Virus record (IMG/VR): IMGVR_UViG_3300032291_001438
Location: 1-29,823 of that record
Source of the DNA: a virus
DNA: 29,823 nucleotides
Reading direction: 5' to 3' (one strand)
Shown: piece by piece, positions 6,462 to 12,950 of the stretch
How positions within the stretch are numbered: position 1 is the first letter of the stretch
How the letters are laid out: every line of letters begins with the position of its first letter
Program-made: the position numbers and the translations under genes
The notes under the pieces: model-generated
Told to the model about the DNA's origin: nothing
Databases searched by the model: none
Seen by the model: the letters and a program-made list of their open reading frames with translations, nothing else

Positions 6462-7319
6462 ATGGCTAAAATTAAGTTTACAAAAAAGCAAGAACATCTA
6501 ATTGAAATGGGTGCTATTAAAAGAAATCGTTTAGTTCAGTTAGCTGACAAAGCAGCTAATGCTACATTAGATTCAAAGTATAGGCACACTTACATTTATT
6601 CTCCACCTGGTTTAGGTAAGACATTTACTGTTGAAAAATCGGTAGATAGTACTGGTGTTAATTTCGTAACAATTAGTGGTAATATATCAATGTTTTCATT
6701 TGGTATTCAATTAGCAGTTACTAATCATGTAATTCCAAAAGATGAGCAAGTGGTGGTAATTGTTGATGATTGTGATGAAATTTTGAAAAATGAAATTAAT
6801 GTTAATATAATGAAGAATATATTAAGTGGTAAGGAAGTTTACGCTTATGAAAAATCATTACAATCACAATGGAATAATCTTTCAGAGCTTCAAAAAGAAG
6901 CAGTTGAAAAACATTCAAGTCCTGCTCGTATGGGATTCGTAGTACCAACTGATAGGTTTGTATTTATTTTTACATCAAATTTCAAACTACCTACTGATGA
7001 TGATGTTAAATTGGCAAGAGAGAAAGGACAAGCAAGAGCTAATATGAAAGCTCACTTAAATGCTATTCGTTCACGTTGTAAGCCAGCTGATTTTGAATTA
7101 AATGATGATGAACAATGGGGTTGGATTGCTGATGTAATTCTTAATGAAAATTGTGTTGATTTGAGTAATGAAGATAAAGTTATATTATTAGATTGGATGT
7201 ATAATAATTGGGATGATATGACTGAAAGAAGTATTCGTACAGCTGAAAAGATGGCTGAAGTTATAGCTGAAGACCCAACTGGTTATAGAGATACTTGGGA
7301 AATTGATTATATTAAATAA
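6462..7319 (+). CDS. AAA+ ATPase with SRC-like motif
   Basis: This is a 285-aa P-loop ATPase. Walker A is SPPGLGKT (about residues 46-53), Walker B is VVVIVDDCDE (about 97-106), and a sensor-1-like segment FIFTSN lies near 168-173. An IRSRC sequence lies near residues 201-205. Such SRC motifs are typical of clamp-loader subunits (RFC, DnaX, T4 gp44), though related AAA+ proteins also show R-x-R-C. The C-terminal part is helical, as in an AAA+ lid. It is the first gene after an early-type promoter, which suits a role in DNA replication or transcription remodelling. No sliding clamp or polymerase is recognisable nearby. The ATG at 6462 (MAKIKFTKKQEH) is preferred to a TTG at 6387 inside the promoter. 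Confidence 0.78.
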   Translation: MAKIKFTKKQEHLIEMGAIKRNRLVQLADKAANATLDSKYRHTYIYSPPGLGKTFTVEKSVDSTGVNFVTISGNISMFSFGIQLAVTNHVIPKDEQVVVIVDDCDEILKNEINVNIMKNILSGKEVYAYEKSLQSQWNNLSELQKEAVEKHSSPARMGFVVPTDRFVFIFTSNFKLPTDDDVKLAREKGQARANMKAHLNAIRSRCKPADFELNDDEQWGWIADVILNENCVDLSNEDKVILLDWMYNNWDDMTERSIRTAEKMAEVIAEDPTGYRDTWEIDYIK

Positions 7320-7325
7320 TTTAAC

Positions 7326-7769
7326 ATGAATAAGGAAGATTTAAAAAAATTACAGTTAGAATTAAAAAATATTGAATCAAATTTCAATATACCAGAATGG
7401 AAAATTGATAGAGCTGAAAGGATGAAATCACTTGCATCAATAGCTGCTTCATCAATACCAAACGAATTAAGACGTAAAGGTGGATTAAAAAATGTTGAAT
7501 CTGGTCATTGCAATCGTATTGCACATCTTGGTGGACAAGCAAATTCAAAATCAGGTCATATTCAGAGATTACAACCTATTGCTACAAAAGCAGCTAGTGA
7601 AGTTAATAAAAAGGAAGTTATTAAATTAGATAAAAAAGGAAATATTATTAAATCATATTCATCTATATTAGAAGCTTCTTTGGATAATAATAGAACACAA
7701 TCTACAGTATCAAACAATATAGCTGGTAGGACTAAGTATTGTGGTGGATTTAAATATAGGTTTAAATAA
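7326..7769 (+). CDS. NUMOD-containing DNA-binding protein (homing endonuclease remnant)
   Basis: The C-terminal ~50 residues (EVIKLDKKGNIIKSYSSILE then ASLDNN and GGFKYRF) match NUMOD1, the helix-turn-helix module found at the ends of HNH and GIY-YIG homing endonucleases. The middle carries two copies of a GG-x-x-N-x-x-SGH pattern, typical of linker regions in these enzymes. No nuclease motif (H-N-H or GIY-YIG) is visible. At 147 aa it is either a nuclease-less derivative used for DNA binding or a truncated homing gene. It follows the ATPase gene by six bases, apparently in the same transcript. Confidence 0.7.
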   Translation: MNKEDLKKLQLELKNIESNFNIPEWKIDRAERMKSLASIAASSIPNELRRKGGLKNVESGHCNRIAHLGGQANSKSGHIQRLQPIATKAASEVNKKEVIKLDKKGNIIKSYSSILEASLDNNRTQSTVSNNIAGRTKYCGGFKYRFK

Positions 7770-7869
7770 TACTATTTAGAATGATTATAAATTTCTATAT
7801 TATTGGCATTTTTTTAGCGTTTGTAGTGTCAGCATAATATTTATACATACAACAATAAACAAATATATT

Positions 7870-8334
7870 ATGAAAAACATTATTATTTATGACTCACATT
7901 TTGAGTTAATCAATTCACTAACCGATGAACAGGCAGGTATCCTAATAAAAGCAATTGGGTTATTTCGGTTAGGACAAGAACCCACAATAACCGATTCGTT
8001 AGTGTTGGGTATTTTTATGGCTATCAAAAGAGATTTCATTATCCAATCTGAAAACTATCAGAAAAAGGTTAAAACTAATCAGGAGAACGGAAAAAGGGGT
8101 GGAAGGCCTTCTAACCCAATTGGTATTAATAATAACCCACAAAACCCAGTCGGTTTATTCATAACCCAACCTAACCCACAAAACCTTAAAGATAAAGATA
8201 AAGATAAAGATAAAGATAAAGACAATATACAGTTACCTGGTAAAGCAGTCAGCAGTCCTGCTCCTGATTTATTTAGAAATAAGAATTTACCTAAACTTAA
8301 AGAAGAAGAATTTAATGAAATATTTTTTGGATAA
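7870..8334 (+). CDS. DUF6291-type replication (replisome organiser-like) protein
   Basis: The N-terminal ~70 residues (NIIIYDSHFELINSLTDEQ, ILIKAIGLFRLGQEP, LVLGIFMAIKRDF) follow the DUF6291 pattern of phage and prophage proteins encoded in replication modules, and the GKRGGRP segment after it is also typical. A low-complexity linker follows (Asn/Pro-rich, then six Lys-Asp units). The short C-terminus ends KEEEFNEIFFG, which looks like a protein-interaction tail. I infer a role in replication initiation or helicase loading with host factors, since no phage polymerase is present. The DNA coding the linker holds repeats that could be an origin (see separate entry). A 100-base gap with no convincing terminator precedes it; a TTTG at 7820 and A/T-rich boxes there could be a weak promoter. 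Confidence 0.6.
   Translation: MKNIIIYDSHFELINSLTDEQAGILIKAIGLFRLGQEPTITDSLVLGIFMAIKRDFIIQSENYQKKVKTNQENGKRGGRPSNPIGINNNPQNPVGLFITQPNPQNLKDKDKDKDKDKDNIQLPGKAVSSPAPDLFRNKNLPKLKEEEFNEIFFG
8113..8223 (+). repeat. AACCCA repeats plus (AAAGAT)5 tract; candidate origin
   Basis: Inside the replication gene, AACCCA occurs five times (8113, 8134, 8143, 8163, 8173); two copies are part of a longer TAACCCACAAAACC repeat. These are followed directly by five AAAGAT hexamers and one AAAGAC (8188-8223), an easily melted tract. The layout resembles iterons next to an unwinding element within an initiator gene, as in lambda O. The protein linker alone (NPQNP and Lys-Asp repeats) could also explain it. Confidence 0.35.
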
Positions 8335-8357
8335 TTCAGGAATATTTCGTATCTTTA
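8326..8357 (+). promoter_or_regulatory. Host-type (Bacteroidota) promoter before 8397
   Basis: TTTG at 8326-8329 and TATCTTTA at 8350-8357 are separated by 20 bases, one mismatch from TTTG / TAnnTTTG. The upstream box overlaps the end of the replication gene. The transcript would start about 30 bases before the ATG at 8397 and serve the small-gene cluster to 8914. Confidence 0.65.
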
Positions 8358-8396
8358 CACTGTTGATAACGTAATCAATAATAAACAAACAAAACA

Positions 8397-8582
8397 ATGG
8401 ATAATATAAGATACATAACGTTTGGTTGTAGTGAATCAATCCATCTATATAAAATGGAAGGTGGATATAACCCAACTTACCCATATAAGTCTCATAATAG
8501 TATGGATGAAGCGAGGACTTATTTGATTGAGCGAGGAGTAACGGATGTAAAAATAATTAAACACTATGGAACAAAACATTAA
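8397..8582 (+). CDS. Small unknown 61-aa protein
   Basis: It begins MDNIRYITFGCSESIHLY about 40 bases after a host-type promoter. A C-terminal segment (MDEARTYLIERGVTDVKIIK) looks like an alpha-beta unit. There is no signal peptide or membrane segment. Its last 17 bases overlap the next small ORF. I do not recognise it; early phage genes of this size often encode host-modulating proteins, but nothing here shows that. Confidence 0.6.
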   Translation: MDNIRYITFGCSESIHLYKMEGGYNPTYPYKSHNSMDEARTYLIERGVTDVKIIKHYGTKH

Positions 8583-8724
8583 CAAAGCATTAGAGGAAGC
8601 GTTTCAGCAGAATCTATCTAAGAATAAACTTTCAGAAGACTTGAAAGAATTTATTGAAGAAAATTATATAATTGAAAATGGCACTATTAAAGAAAAGAAA
8701 AATGAATCTGGAAACCCTTCTTGA
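8566..8724 (+). CDS. Small acidic 52-aa ORF
   Basis: The ATG at 8566 lies within the last codons of the preceding gene and the stop at 8722-8724 lies within the start region of the next. The product (MEQNINKALEEAFQQNLSKN then KLSEDLKEFIEEN) is a highly charged, helical protein. It bridges what would otherwise be a 95-base hole in a tightly packed small-gene operon. The function is unknown. Confidence 0.55.
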   Translation: MEQNINKALEEAFQQNLSKNKLSEDLKEFIEENYIIENGTIKEKKNESGNPS

Positions 8725-8914
8725 TACAAGAATGGTAAACTTAGAAGTAAATGAATTAGAGTGGATGATGGACCATGCTACCTTTGGTGAGATGGCAGAG
8801 TATCTTAGAGAAGAACATCAGCACCTTAGAGCTTTATTTGCGGAAATGATTTACGAGATTAATACAATGGAGATGTTAAACTTTATCGGTAATGATGATG
8901 ATGAAACTGAATAG
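8678..8914 (+). CDS. Small helical 78-aa protein
   Basis: The product is almost wholly helical, Met/Leu/Glu-rich in the body (WMMDHATFGEMAEYLREEHQ) with a basic N-terminus and an acidic end (GNDDDETE). The ATG at 8678 (MALLKKRK) is chosen over a TTG six bases earlier; an ATG at 8702 is also possible. It overlaps the previous small ORF by 47 bases, and is the last gene before the structured intergenic region. No family is recognised. Confidence 0.6.
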   Translation: MALLKKRKMNLETLLDTRMVNLEVNELEWMMDHATFGEMAEYLREEHQHLRALFAEMIYEINTMEMLNFIGNDDDETE

Positions 8915-8916
8915 CA

Positions 8917-8927
8917 TTGTTAAAATA
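8917..8927 (+). promoter_or_regulatory. TTGTTAAA element before a structured intergenic region
   Basis: TTGTTAAAATA begins two bases after the stop of the preceding gene. It is the only copy of the element not close to a start codon; the next gene begins at 9151. It precedes a run of hairpins ending in a terminator. Confidence 0.4.
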
Positions 8928-8943
8928 TTGTACAAAGGGTTAC

Positions 8944-9087
8944 TGCCATTACCTAGTGTACATAGGGGTAGGATAGACGCTGGTTTGTTTGTTCTTACGA
9001 TTATATCTTATATACAGCACCTACCCCGCAAATATTTATTTGTTAGTTGTGTTAAAGGGTGCTGCTTTTAGTGGCATCCTTTTTATT
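8944..9087 (+). ncRNA. Candidate structured small RNA or attenuator leader
   Basis: This gene-free stretch (8915-9150) folds into successive hairpins. GGGGTAGG (8965-8972) pairs with CCTACCCC (9020-9027), enclosing GCTG (8979-8982) with CAGC (9015-9018). CAAAT (9029-9033) pairs with ATTTG (9038-9042). A terminator follows at 9054-9087. The G-rich arm can instead pair with upstream TACCTA (8951-8956), so two exclusive folds exist. It is not a tRNA: no T-loop motif, and the stem-enclosed span is only 63 nt. The element at 8917 could start the transcript. The remaining 63 bases to the HNH start hold only A/T-rich leader. Confidence 0.4.
9054..9087 (+). terminator. Rho-independent terminator upstream of the HNH gene
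   Basis: AAAGGGTGC (9054-9062) pairs with GCATCCTTT (9074-9082), nine pairs with one G-U, with an 11-base loop and a T-rich tail (9080-9087). It ends the 8397-8914 operon or the candidate RNA. Confidence 0.72.
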
Positions 9088-9150
9088 GCTTTAAAAAAAA
9101 TCTAATACTTATAGTAGGGTTCACCCACTAACAAACTAAACAAAAAACAA

Positions 9151-9543
9151 ATGGCAAGTAAAATAAAACAAATTACAGAAATTCCAGATTATTATATCAC
9201 TAACACAGGTCAAGTGTTCTCAACTCGTATATCACCTCGTTACAATAAGAAAGGTGAAATGAGACAAGTAAGACCAAAGCTAACTAAAGGTGGTTATCTT
9301 TATATTGGTGGTTACTCAGGAAATGGAGCAGATAAGAAAAGAAATTGGTTAAGGATACATAGAGTGGTTTATCAGGAGTTCGTTGGACCTATACCCCAAG
9401 GAATGGAAATTGACCACATAAATAATATAAAGACTGATAACCGATTAGAGAACTTACAAATGCTGAGTAAGCTAGATAATGTAAGGAAATGGTTTTTTAA
9501 AGATAAACAAATAAGAGATGCTAAAAAGAATAAAGTTAGGTGA
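9151..9543 (+). CDS. HNH homing endonuclease (NUMOD4 + HNH)
   Basis: The N-terminal part (ITEIPDYYITNTGQVFSTR) is a NUMOD4 DNA-binding motif. A central block (PKLTKGGYLYIGGY) is typical of the link, and the C-terminal HNH core reads IHRVVYQEFVG, MEIDHINNIKTDNRLENLQM, with the catalytic IDHIN...D..LENL pattern complete. At 130 aa it is normal length for a small phage HNH enzyme. It stands between complete genes and not inside an interrupted one, so it is a free-standing mobile gene, not intron-borne. Its 3' end overlaps the next gene by 26 bases. Confidence 0.85.
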   Translation: MASKIKQITEIPDYYITNTGQVFSTRISPRYNKKGEMRQVRPKLTKGGYLYIGGYSGNGADKKRNWLRIHRVVYQEFVGPIPQGMEIDHINNIKTDNRLENLQMLSKLDNVRKWFFKDKQIRDAKKNKVR

Positions 9544-9721
9544 TTGGATTGAAGCACTAATTCATGTAGTAACATTAGGATTTGGAAAGAGATTATCAGA
9601 ATGGATAGCAATAGATGTATTAGGATATCAGAGTTGTGGGTGTTGTGAAAGAAGAGAATGGTTAAACAAACTAACAAATCCTAATTATGATGGGGGATGT
9701 AATCAAATAAAATTATATTAA
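9518..9721 (+). CDS. Small 67-aa protein with CGCCERR motif
   Basis: The product reads MLKRIKLGDWIEALIHVVTL, then GFGKRLSEWIA, then a SCGCCERREWLNKL motif. This KLGD ... L-G-Y-x-S-C-G-C-x-x-R layout is familiar from small proteins of Bacteroidota phages. A moderately hydrophobic helix (WIEALIHVVTLGFG) lies near the N-terminus, too short to claim as a membrane segment. The cysteine cluster may bind metal. Its start lies inside the end of the HNH gene, which suggests the HNH gene was inserted upstream. The function is unknown. Confidence 0.65.
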   Translation: MLKRIKLGDWIEALIHVVTLGFGKRLSEWIAIDVLGYQSCGCCERREWLNKLTNPNYDGGCNQIKLY

Positions 9722-9722
9722 A

Positions 9723-9983
9723 ATGGAAGAACTACAACCAAACGTACCTGAATCAAGATATAAACCTTTAAACTTAGAAGAGTTTCAGGAATTAAAACTA
9801 AACTTACAAGGAGTAGGAACACACCTACCTACACACTTAGCAGGATATATGTGGGCAAAGTGTAACGCAATCAGAGGAGAAAGAACTGCACAACCATGCA
9901 CTTGCCAATCATCAGGTGGATTATGGATGGCATGTATCAATGACTTAAATAAATTTGTAAAGGATAAAGAGAATGCTCAATAG
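9723..9983 (+). CDS. 86-aa Cys-motif protein of Bacteroidota phages
   Basis: It starts one base after the preceding stop. The C-terminal half has MWAKCNAIRG, then QPCTCQSSGGLWMACINDLN, a C...PCxC-xSSG-xLW pattern I associate with small conserved proteins in this phage group. The four cysteines suggest metal binding or DNA contact, which is inference. Its end overlaps the sigma-like gene by 11 bases, in a tight operon with it. Confidence 0.62.
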   Translation: MEELQPNVPESRYKPLNLEEFQELKLNLQGVGTHLPTHLAGYMWAKCNAIRGERTAQPCTCQSSGGLWMACINDLNKFVKDKENAQ

Positions 9984-10515
9984 TGGTGATGAAAATATAA
10001 GAAGATTAGAAAATCTATATAAGCAATCACACAAATGGTTGATGGCAGTTTCATATAACACATCAAAGAATAAAGAAATATCTGAAGAGTTAGTATCGGA
10101 CTTGTATCTTTACCTTGCTGAAAGAGTTAATCCAAATCTATGGTGGGGTAACGATTCATTTAATTTAATGTACTGCCACTCATTCATTAAGACCCGTTTC
10201 ATAAACAAAGTAAAAGTTCTTAATCGTATGTGTACCATATCTCCTCACTACGATACGATTGAAGAAGAATACGATGAAGAGTTCGATAAGAGATTAGAAA
10301 CCGCTTACGATGGAGTTATTGAAGAATTAAAGGCAATGGAGAGAACGAAGTTGTGGCCGGCATCTAAACTTTATCAAATGTATGTGTTCACCGAAGGTAT
10401 GACGTTGGACAAGCTAAGTAATGAAATCCATATCAGTAAGAGTACATCATTCTTAAATGTAAAGAAAGCAAAGAAGCATCTAAGAGAAACAATACAAAAC
10501 CCATTTAAAGACTAA
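9973..10515 (+). CDS. Sigma-70-like regulator (small phage sigma-like protein)
   Basis: This 180-aa protein has the layout of a small sigma or sigma-like factor. A region-2-like helical block covers residues about 10-85 (SEELVSDLYLYLAERVNPNL, MYCHSFIKTRFINKV). A C-terminal helix-turn-helix block like sigma region 4 follows (residues about 130-175: LYQMYVFTEGMTLDKLSNEI, HISKSTSFLNVKKAKKHL). An acidic linker (EEEYDEEFDKR) joins them. It could direct middle or late transcription or regulate packaging/terminase genes downstream. It is distinct from the gp55-like factor on the minus strand. It is followed after one base by the methyltransferase gene. Confidence 0.65.
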   Translation: MLNSGDENIRRLENLYKQSHKWLMAVSYNTSKNKEISEELVSDLYLYLAERVNPNLWWGNDSFNLMYCHSFIKTRFINKVKVLNRMCTISPHYDTIEEEYDEEFDKRLETAYDGVIEELKAMERTKLWPASKLYQMYVFTEGMTLDKLSNEIHISKSTSFLNVKKAKKHLRETIQNPFKD

Positions 10516-10516
10516 T

Positions 10517-11152
10517 ATGAAAGAACAAATAGAACAAGCATTCACAAACACTTACGATAAAAGATTGTGGGAAGCAGAAGGAAGTAGAAGCGGATTAGGT
10601 TCATCGCTGGAATACACAAAGAATATTAGAGTACAAATTGTGAAAGCAATAAAACAACTAAAGATACAAACGATATTAGATTTATCTTGCGGTGATTGGC
10701 ATTGGATGAAAGAGATAAAAGATGATTTACCAACATACACTGGTATAGATGTGGTGAATGAAATGATAGAAGTAAACAAATCACAATATCAATCAGATAC
10801 AATACAATTTCAAAAAGGAGATATGTTGGAAGAATTAAAAAAGTTGAAGAATGGAGATATAGATTTAATTATATGTAGACAGACATTAGAACATCTTCCA
10901 TCTGATTATGTAGAGCAGGTACTAACTGAAATCCGTAGAGTAGGTAAGTATGCATTGATTACATCGGTAAACACTACTACTGCAAACGATACTATTACAA
11001 TGGATGGGTATCTTTCAAGACATATAAATTTAGATGAATCACCTTATGTTGAGATTATTGGAAAGGCAGTTAATAGGATTTATGATTCAATAATGCCTGA
11101 AGCTGAAGTAGGTTGCTTTATGAATCTATATCACTATCCAAAACTTAAATAA
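10517..11152 (+). CDS. Class I SAM-dependent methyltransferase
   Basis: This 211-aa protein has a Rossmann-type methyltransferase core. Motif I is ILDLSCGDWHWM (about residues 54-65), motif II is TGIDVVNEMIEVN, motif III/IV is QKGDMLEELKKLK then DLIICRQTLEHL (about 116-127). The N-terminal SRSGLGSSLEYTKNIR segment is the hallmark of a subfamily with SxSGxGSS-x-x-x-T. No target-recognition domain or DPPY-type DNA methylase motif is present, so the substrate is unknown; DNA base, protein or glycan are possible. It lies at the end of the early/middle operon. Confidence 0.8.
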   Translation: MKEQIEQAFTNTYDKRLWEAEGSRSGLGSSLEYTKNIRVQIVKAIKQLKIQTILDLSCGDWHWMKEIKDDLPTYTGIDVVNEMIEVNKSQYQSDTIQFQKGDMLEELKKLKNGDIDLIICRQTLEHLPSDYVEQVLTEIRRVGKYALITSVNTTTANDTITMDGYLSRHINLDESPYVEIIGKAVNRIYDSIMPEAEVGCFMNLYHYPKLK

Positions 11153-11203
11153 CTAACGCCTAACGAACGAACTCACAACCCATCAATACAATCTATCCAA
11201 TCA

Positions 11204-11214
11204 ATGTTAAAATA
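11204..11214 (+). promoter_or_regulatory. WTGTTAAA element before the terminase genes
   Basis: ATGTTAAAATA lies 30 nt before the ATG of the terminase small subunit, in an 81-base gap after the methyltransferase gene. It would be the entry point of the packaging operon and marks the early/late boundary. Confidence 0.45.
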
Positions 11215-11233
11215 TCAGTAGATAACAAATATT

Positions 11234-11533
11234 ATGTTTGAGAAAGGAAATAAATTAAGTAAGGGTAGACCATCAGGTGCATTGAATCGTTCTACCGAAC
11301 AAATGAAACTAACATTGGCTAGAGCTGCTAACAACACACTCAATACGATAGCAGAAGATTTAGAGAAGATAAGAAAGAAAGACCCAGAGAAAGCCATTGA
11401 GCTATCCCTAAAGCTAATGGAATATGTCCTACCTAAATTGAGTAGGACAGAGATGAAAGCAGAGATTGATACACGGATACAAGCAATCAATGTAAACATA
11501 GCACAAAAGAACATAGATGAACTTAGAGATTAA
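11234..11533 (+). CDS. Terminase small subunit
   Basis: The N-terminus (MFEKGNKLSKGRPSGALNR) is the basic GNKLxKGRPxGxxN motif common to small phage DNA-binding and terminase-small-subunit proteins. The remaining part is helical, with KKDPEKAIELSLKLMEYVLP, the pattern seen before the large terminase in many phages. At 99 aa it is short but usual. It overlaps the large subunit gene by 17 bases. It would recognise the packaging site and load the large subunit. Confidence 0.72.
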   Translation: MFEKGNKLSKGRPSGALNRSTEQMKLTLARAANNTLNTIAEDLEKIRKKDPEKAIELSLKLMEYVLPKLSRTEMKAEIDTRIQAINVNIAQKNIDELRD

Positions 11534-12677
11534 TACAACAGTAACGTATAGTAATCAGCAGGATTCTCCAACTAGAGTAACTCATCACATAGGTGGAACT
11601 CGTAGTGGTAAAACATACGCATTACTTCAATGGTGTATCGTACAAGCTCTTAGTAGCAAGGAAACGATTACTATTGTAAGAAAGACAATACCATCGCTTA
11701 AACGTACAGTAATGAAGGACTTTAAGGATGTGATGATGAGCTTGGGTATATGGAATGAAAATGATTTTAATATCTCTGATAGGATATACAACTTCTATAC
11801 TGAATCTCAAATACAATTCATATCAACGGATGATGCTGAAAAGCTGAGAGGATTAAAGAGTACTATCTTATGGTTGGAAGAAGCTAATGAGATAGATGAA
11901 GAATCTTACTTTCAGCTACAAATTCGTACAACAGGTCCAATCATATTATCCTATAACCCAACTATATCTCCATACCATTGGATAAGGTTAATGCAAGAGT
12001 GTACAAGACACTTTACAACCTATAAGAACAATCCTTATTTAGAAGCTAGTGTTAAGAAAGCTATTGAAGATTTACAAAGAACAAATCCAAAGGCATGGTT
12101 AGTGTATGGATTAGGAGAGTATGTAAGTAATGAGAAAGCAATCTTCCAATTCAACGTAGTAGATTTCCTACCTGATGAAGCCACCTTTGTTGCATTCGGA
12201 TTAGACTTTGGATACTCATCTGACCCAACTGCATTAGTTAGTGTATGGAAGATGGATAATGAGCTATACATTATGGAGCATTGCTATGAGAAAGGAATGG
12301 TAACATCCGATATAGATAATATGTTAAGGAGTGTTGTGAAAGATAGAGAAGAGATATGGGCTGATAGTGCAGAACCAAGATTGATAGATGAACTATACCG
12401 ATTAGGATGGAATATAAGACCTGTAATAAAAGGAAAGGATAGTATTAACTTTGGTATTCAGGTAATGCAGAACTATAAGATTAACATACCAAAGACATGC
12501 CAAAACCTAACCAATGAGTTCTATTCATATGAGTGGAGTTCAGATAGGTTCGGTAAGCAATTAGATAAACCAGTAGATTTCAATAATCACCTAATTGACG
12601 CAGCTAGATATGCAGCAATGATGAGGTTATCAAACAAAGCCACAGCGCAAGGCAAATACATAATCAGCGTAAGATAA
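11517..12677 (+). CDS. terL: Terminase large subunit
   Basis: This 386-aa packaging motor has an N-terminal ATPase with Walker A GGTRSGKT (residues about 26-33) and Walker B STILWLEEANE (about 115-125). The C-terminal RNase H-like nuclease shows FGLDFGYSSDPTALV (about 227-241), the second acidic site IWADSAEPRLIDEL (about 279), and NHLIDAARYA (about 357-366). This is a PBSX/phage-terminase-large-subunit type. It is a little short but all motifs are present. It powers DNA translocation into the prohead and cuts the concatemer. The N-terminus overlaps the small subunit end. Confidence 0.93.
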   Translation: MNLEINTTVTYSNQQDSPTRVTHHIGGTRSGKTYALLQWCIVQALSSKETITIVRKTIPSLKRTVMKDFKDVMMSLGIWNENDFNISDRIYNFYTESQIQFISTDDAEKLRGLKSTILWLEEANEIDEESYFQLQIRTTGPIILSYNPTISPYHWIRLMQECTRHFTTYKNNPYLEASVKKAIEDLQRTNPKAWLVYGLGEYVSNEKAIFQFNVVDFLPDEATFVAFGLDFGYSSDPTALVSVWKMDNELYIMEHCYEKGMVTSDIDNMLRSVVKDREEIWADSAEPRLIDELYRLGWNIRPVIKGKDSINFGIQVMQNYKINIPKTCQNLTNEFYSYEWSSDRFGKQLDKPVDFNNHLIDAARYAAMMRLSNKATAQGKYIISVR

Positions 12678-12687
12678 ATAAAACCAT

Positions 12688-12948
12688 ATGGCAATAGACT
12701 TAGATAACCTAACAAAAGAAGATTTCATAGAGATGGCAAAGTATGTACACTCAATGGAATTAAGAGTACAACAAATGAAAGCAGAGATGCTTGCGTTGGC
12801 AACCCAAAGGGATAATGCACAATTCAAATTAAACCAATTGAGTTCGCAGGTTATTACACCAATCACAAATATCCCAAAGAAAGCCAAACTAACCGATGAG
12901 TTAGATTTGGTTAATCCGGAACAATATAGAATAAAGAAACAATTTTAG
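12688..12948 (+). CDS. Small coiled-coil protein
   Basis: The first ~55 residues form an amphipathic helix with heptad character (EMAKYVHSMELRVQQMKAEM). A Pro/Lys-rich linker (ITPITNIPKKAK) and a short acidic tail follow. There is no family I can name. It sits between the large terminase and the tail assembly chaperone, with gaps of ten and two bases, so it belongs to that operon. It may be a minor assembly factor. Confidence 0.65.
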   Translation: MAIDLDNLTKEDFIEMAKYVHSMELRVQQMKAEMLALATQRDNAQFKLNQLSSQVITPITNIPKKAKLTDELDLVNPEQYRIKKQF

Positions 12949-12950
12949 TT

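Noticed and set aside
7820-7851. Host-type promoter before the replication gene
   Set aside because: TTTG at 7820 followed after 20 bases by TACATACA matches only the TA of the -7 box; too weak to annotate.
8965-9027. tRNA-like stem structure
   Set aside because: The stem encloses only 63 bases, there is no T-loop GTTCRANNC motif and no clear anticodon arm.
9151-9543. HNH enzyme as part of a group I intron
   Set aside because: The flanking genes are complete and the 236-base upstream region is too short and lacks recognisable intron core pairing.
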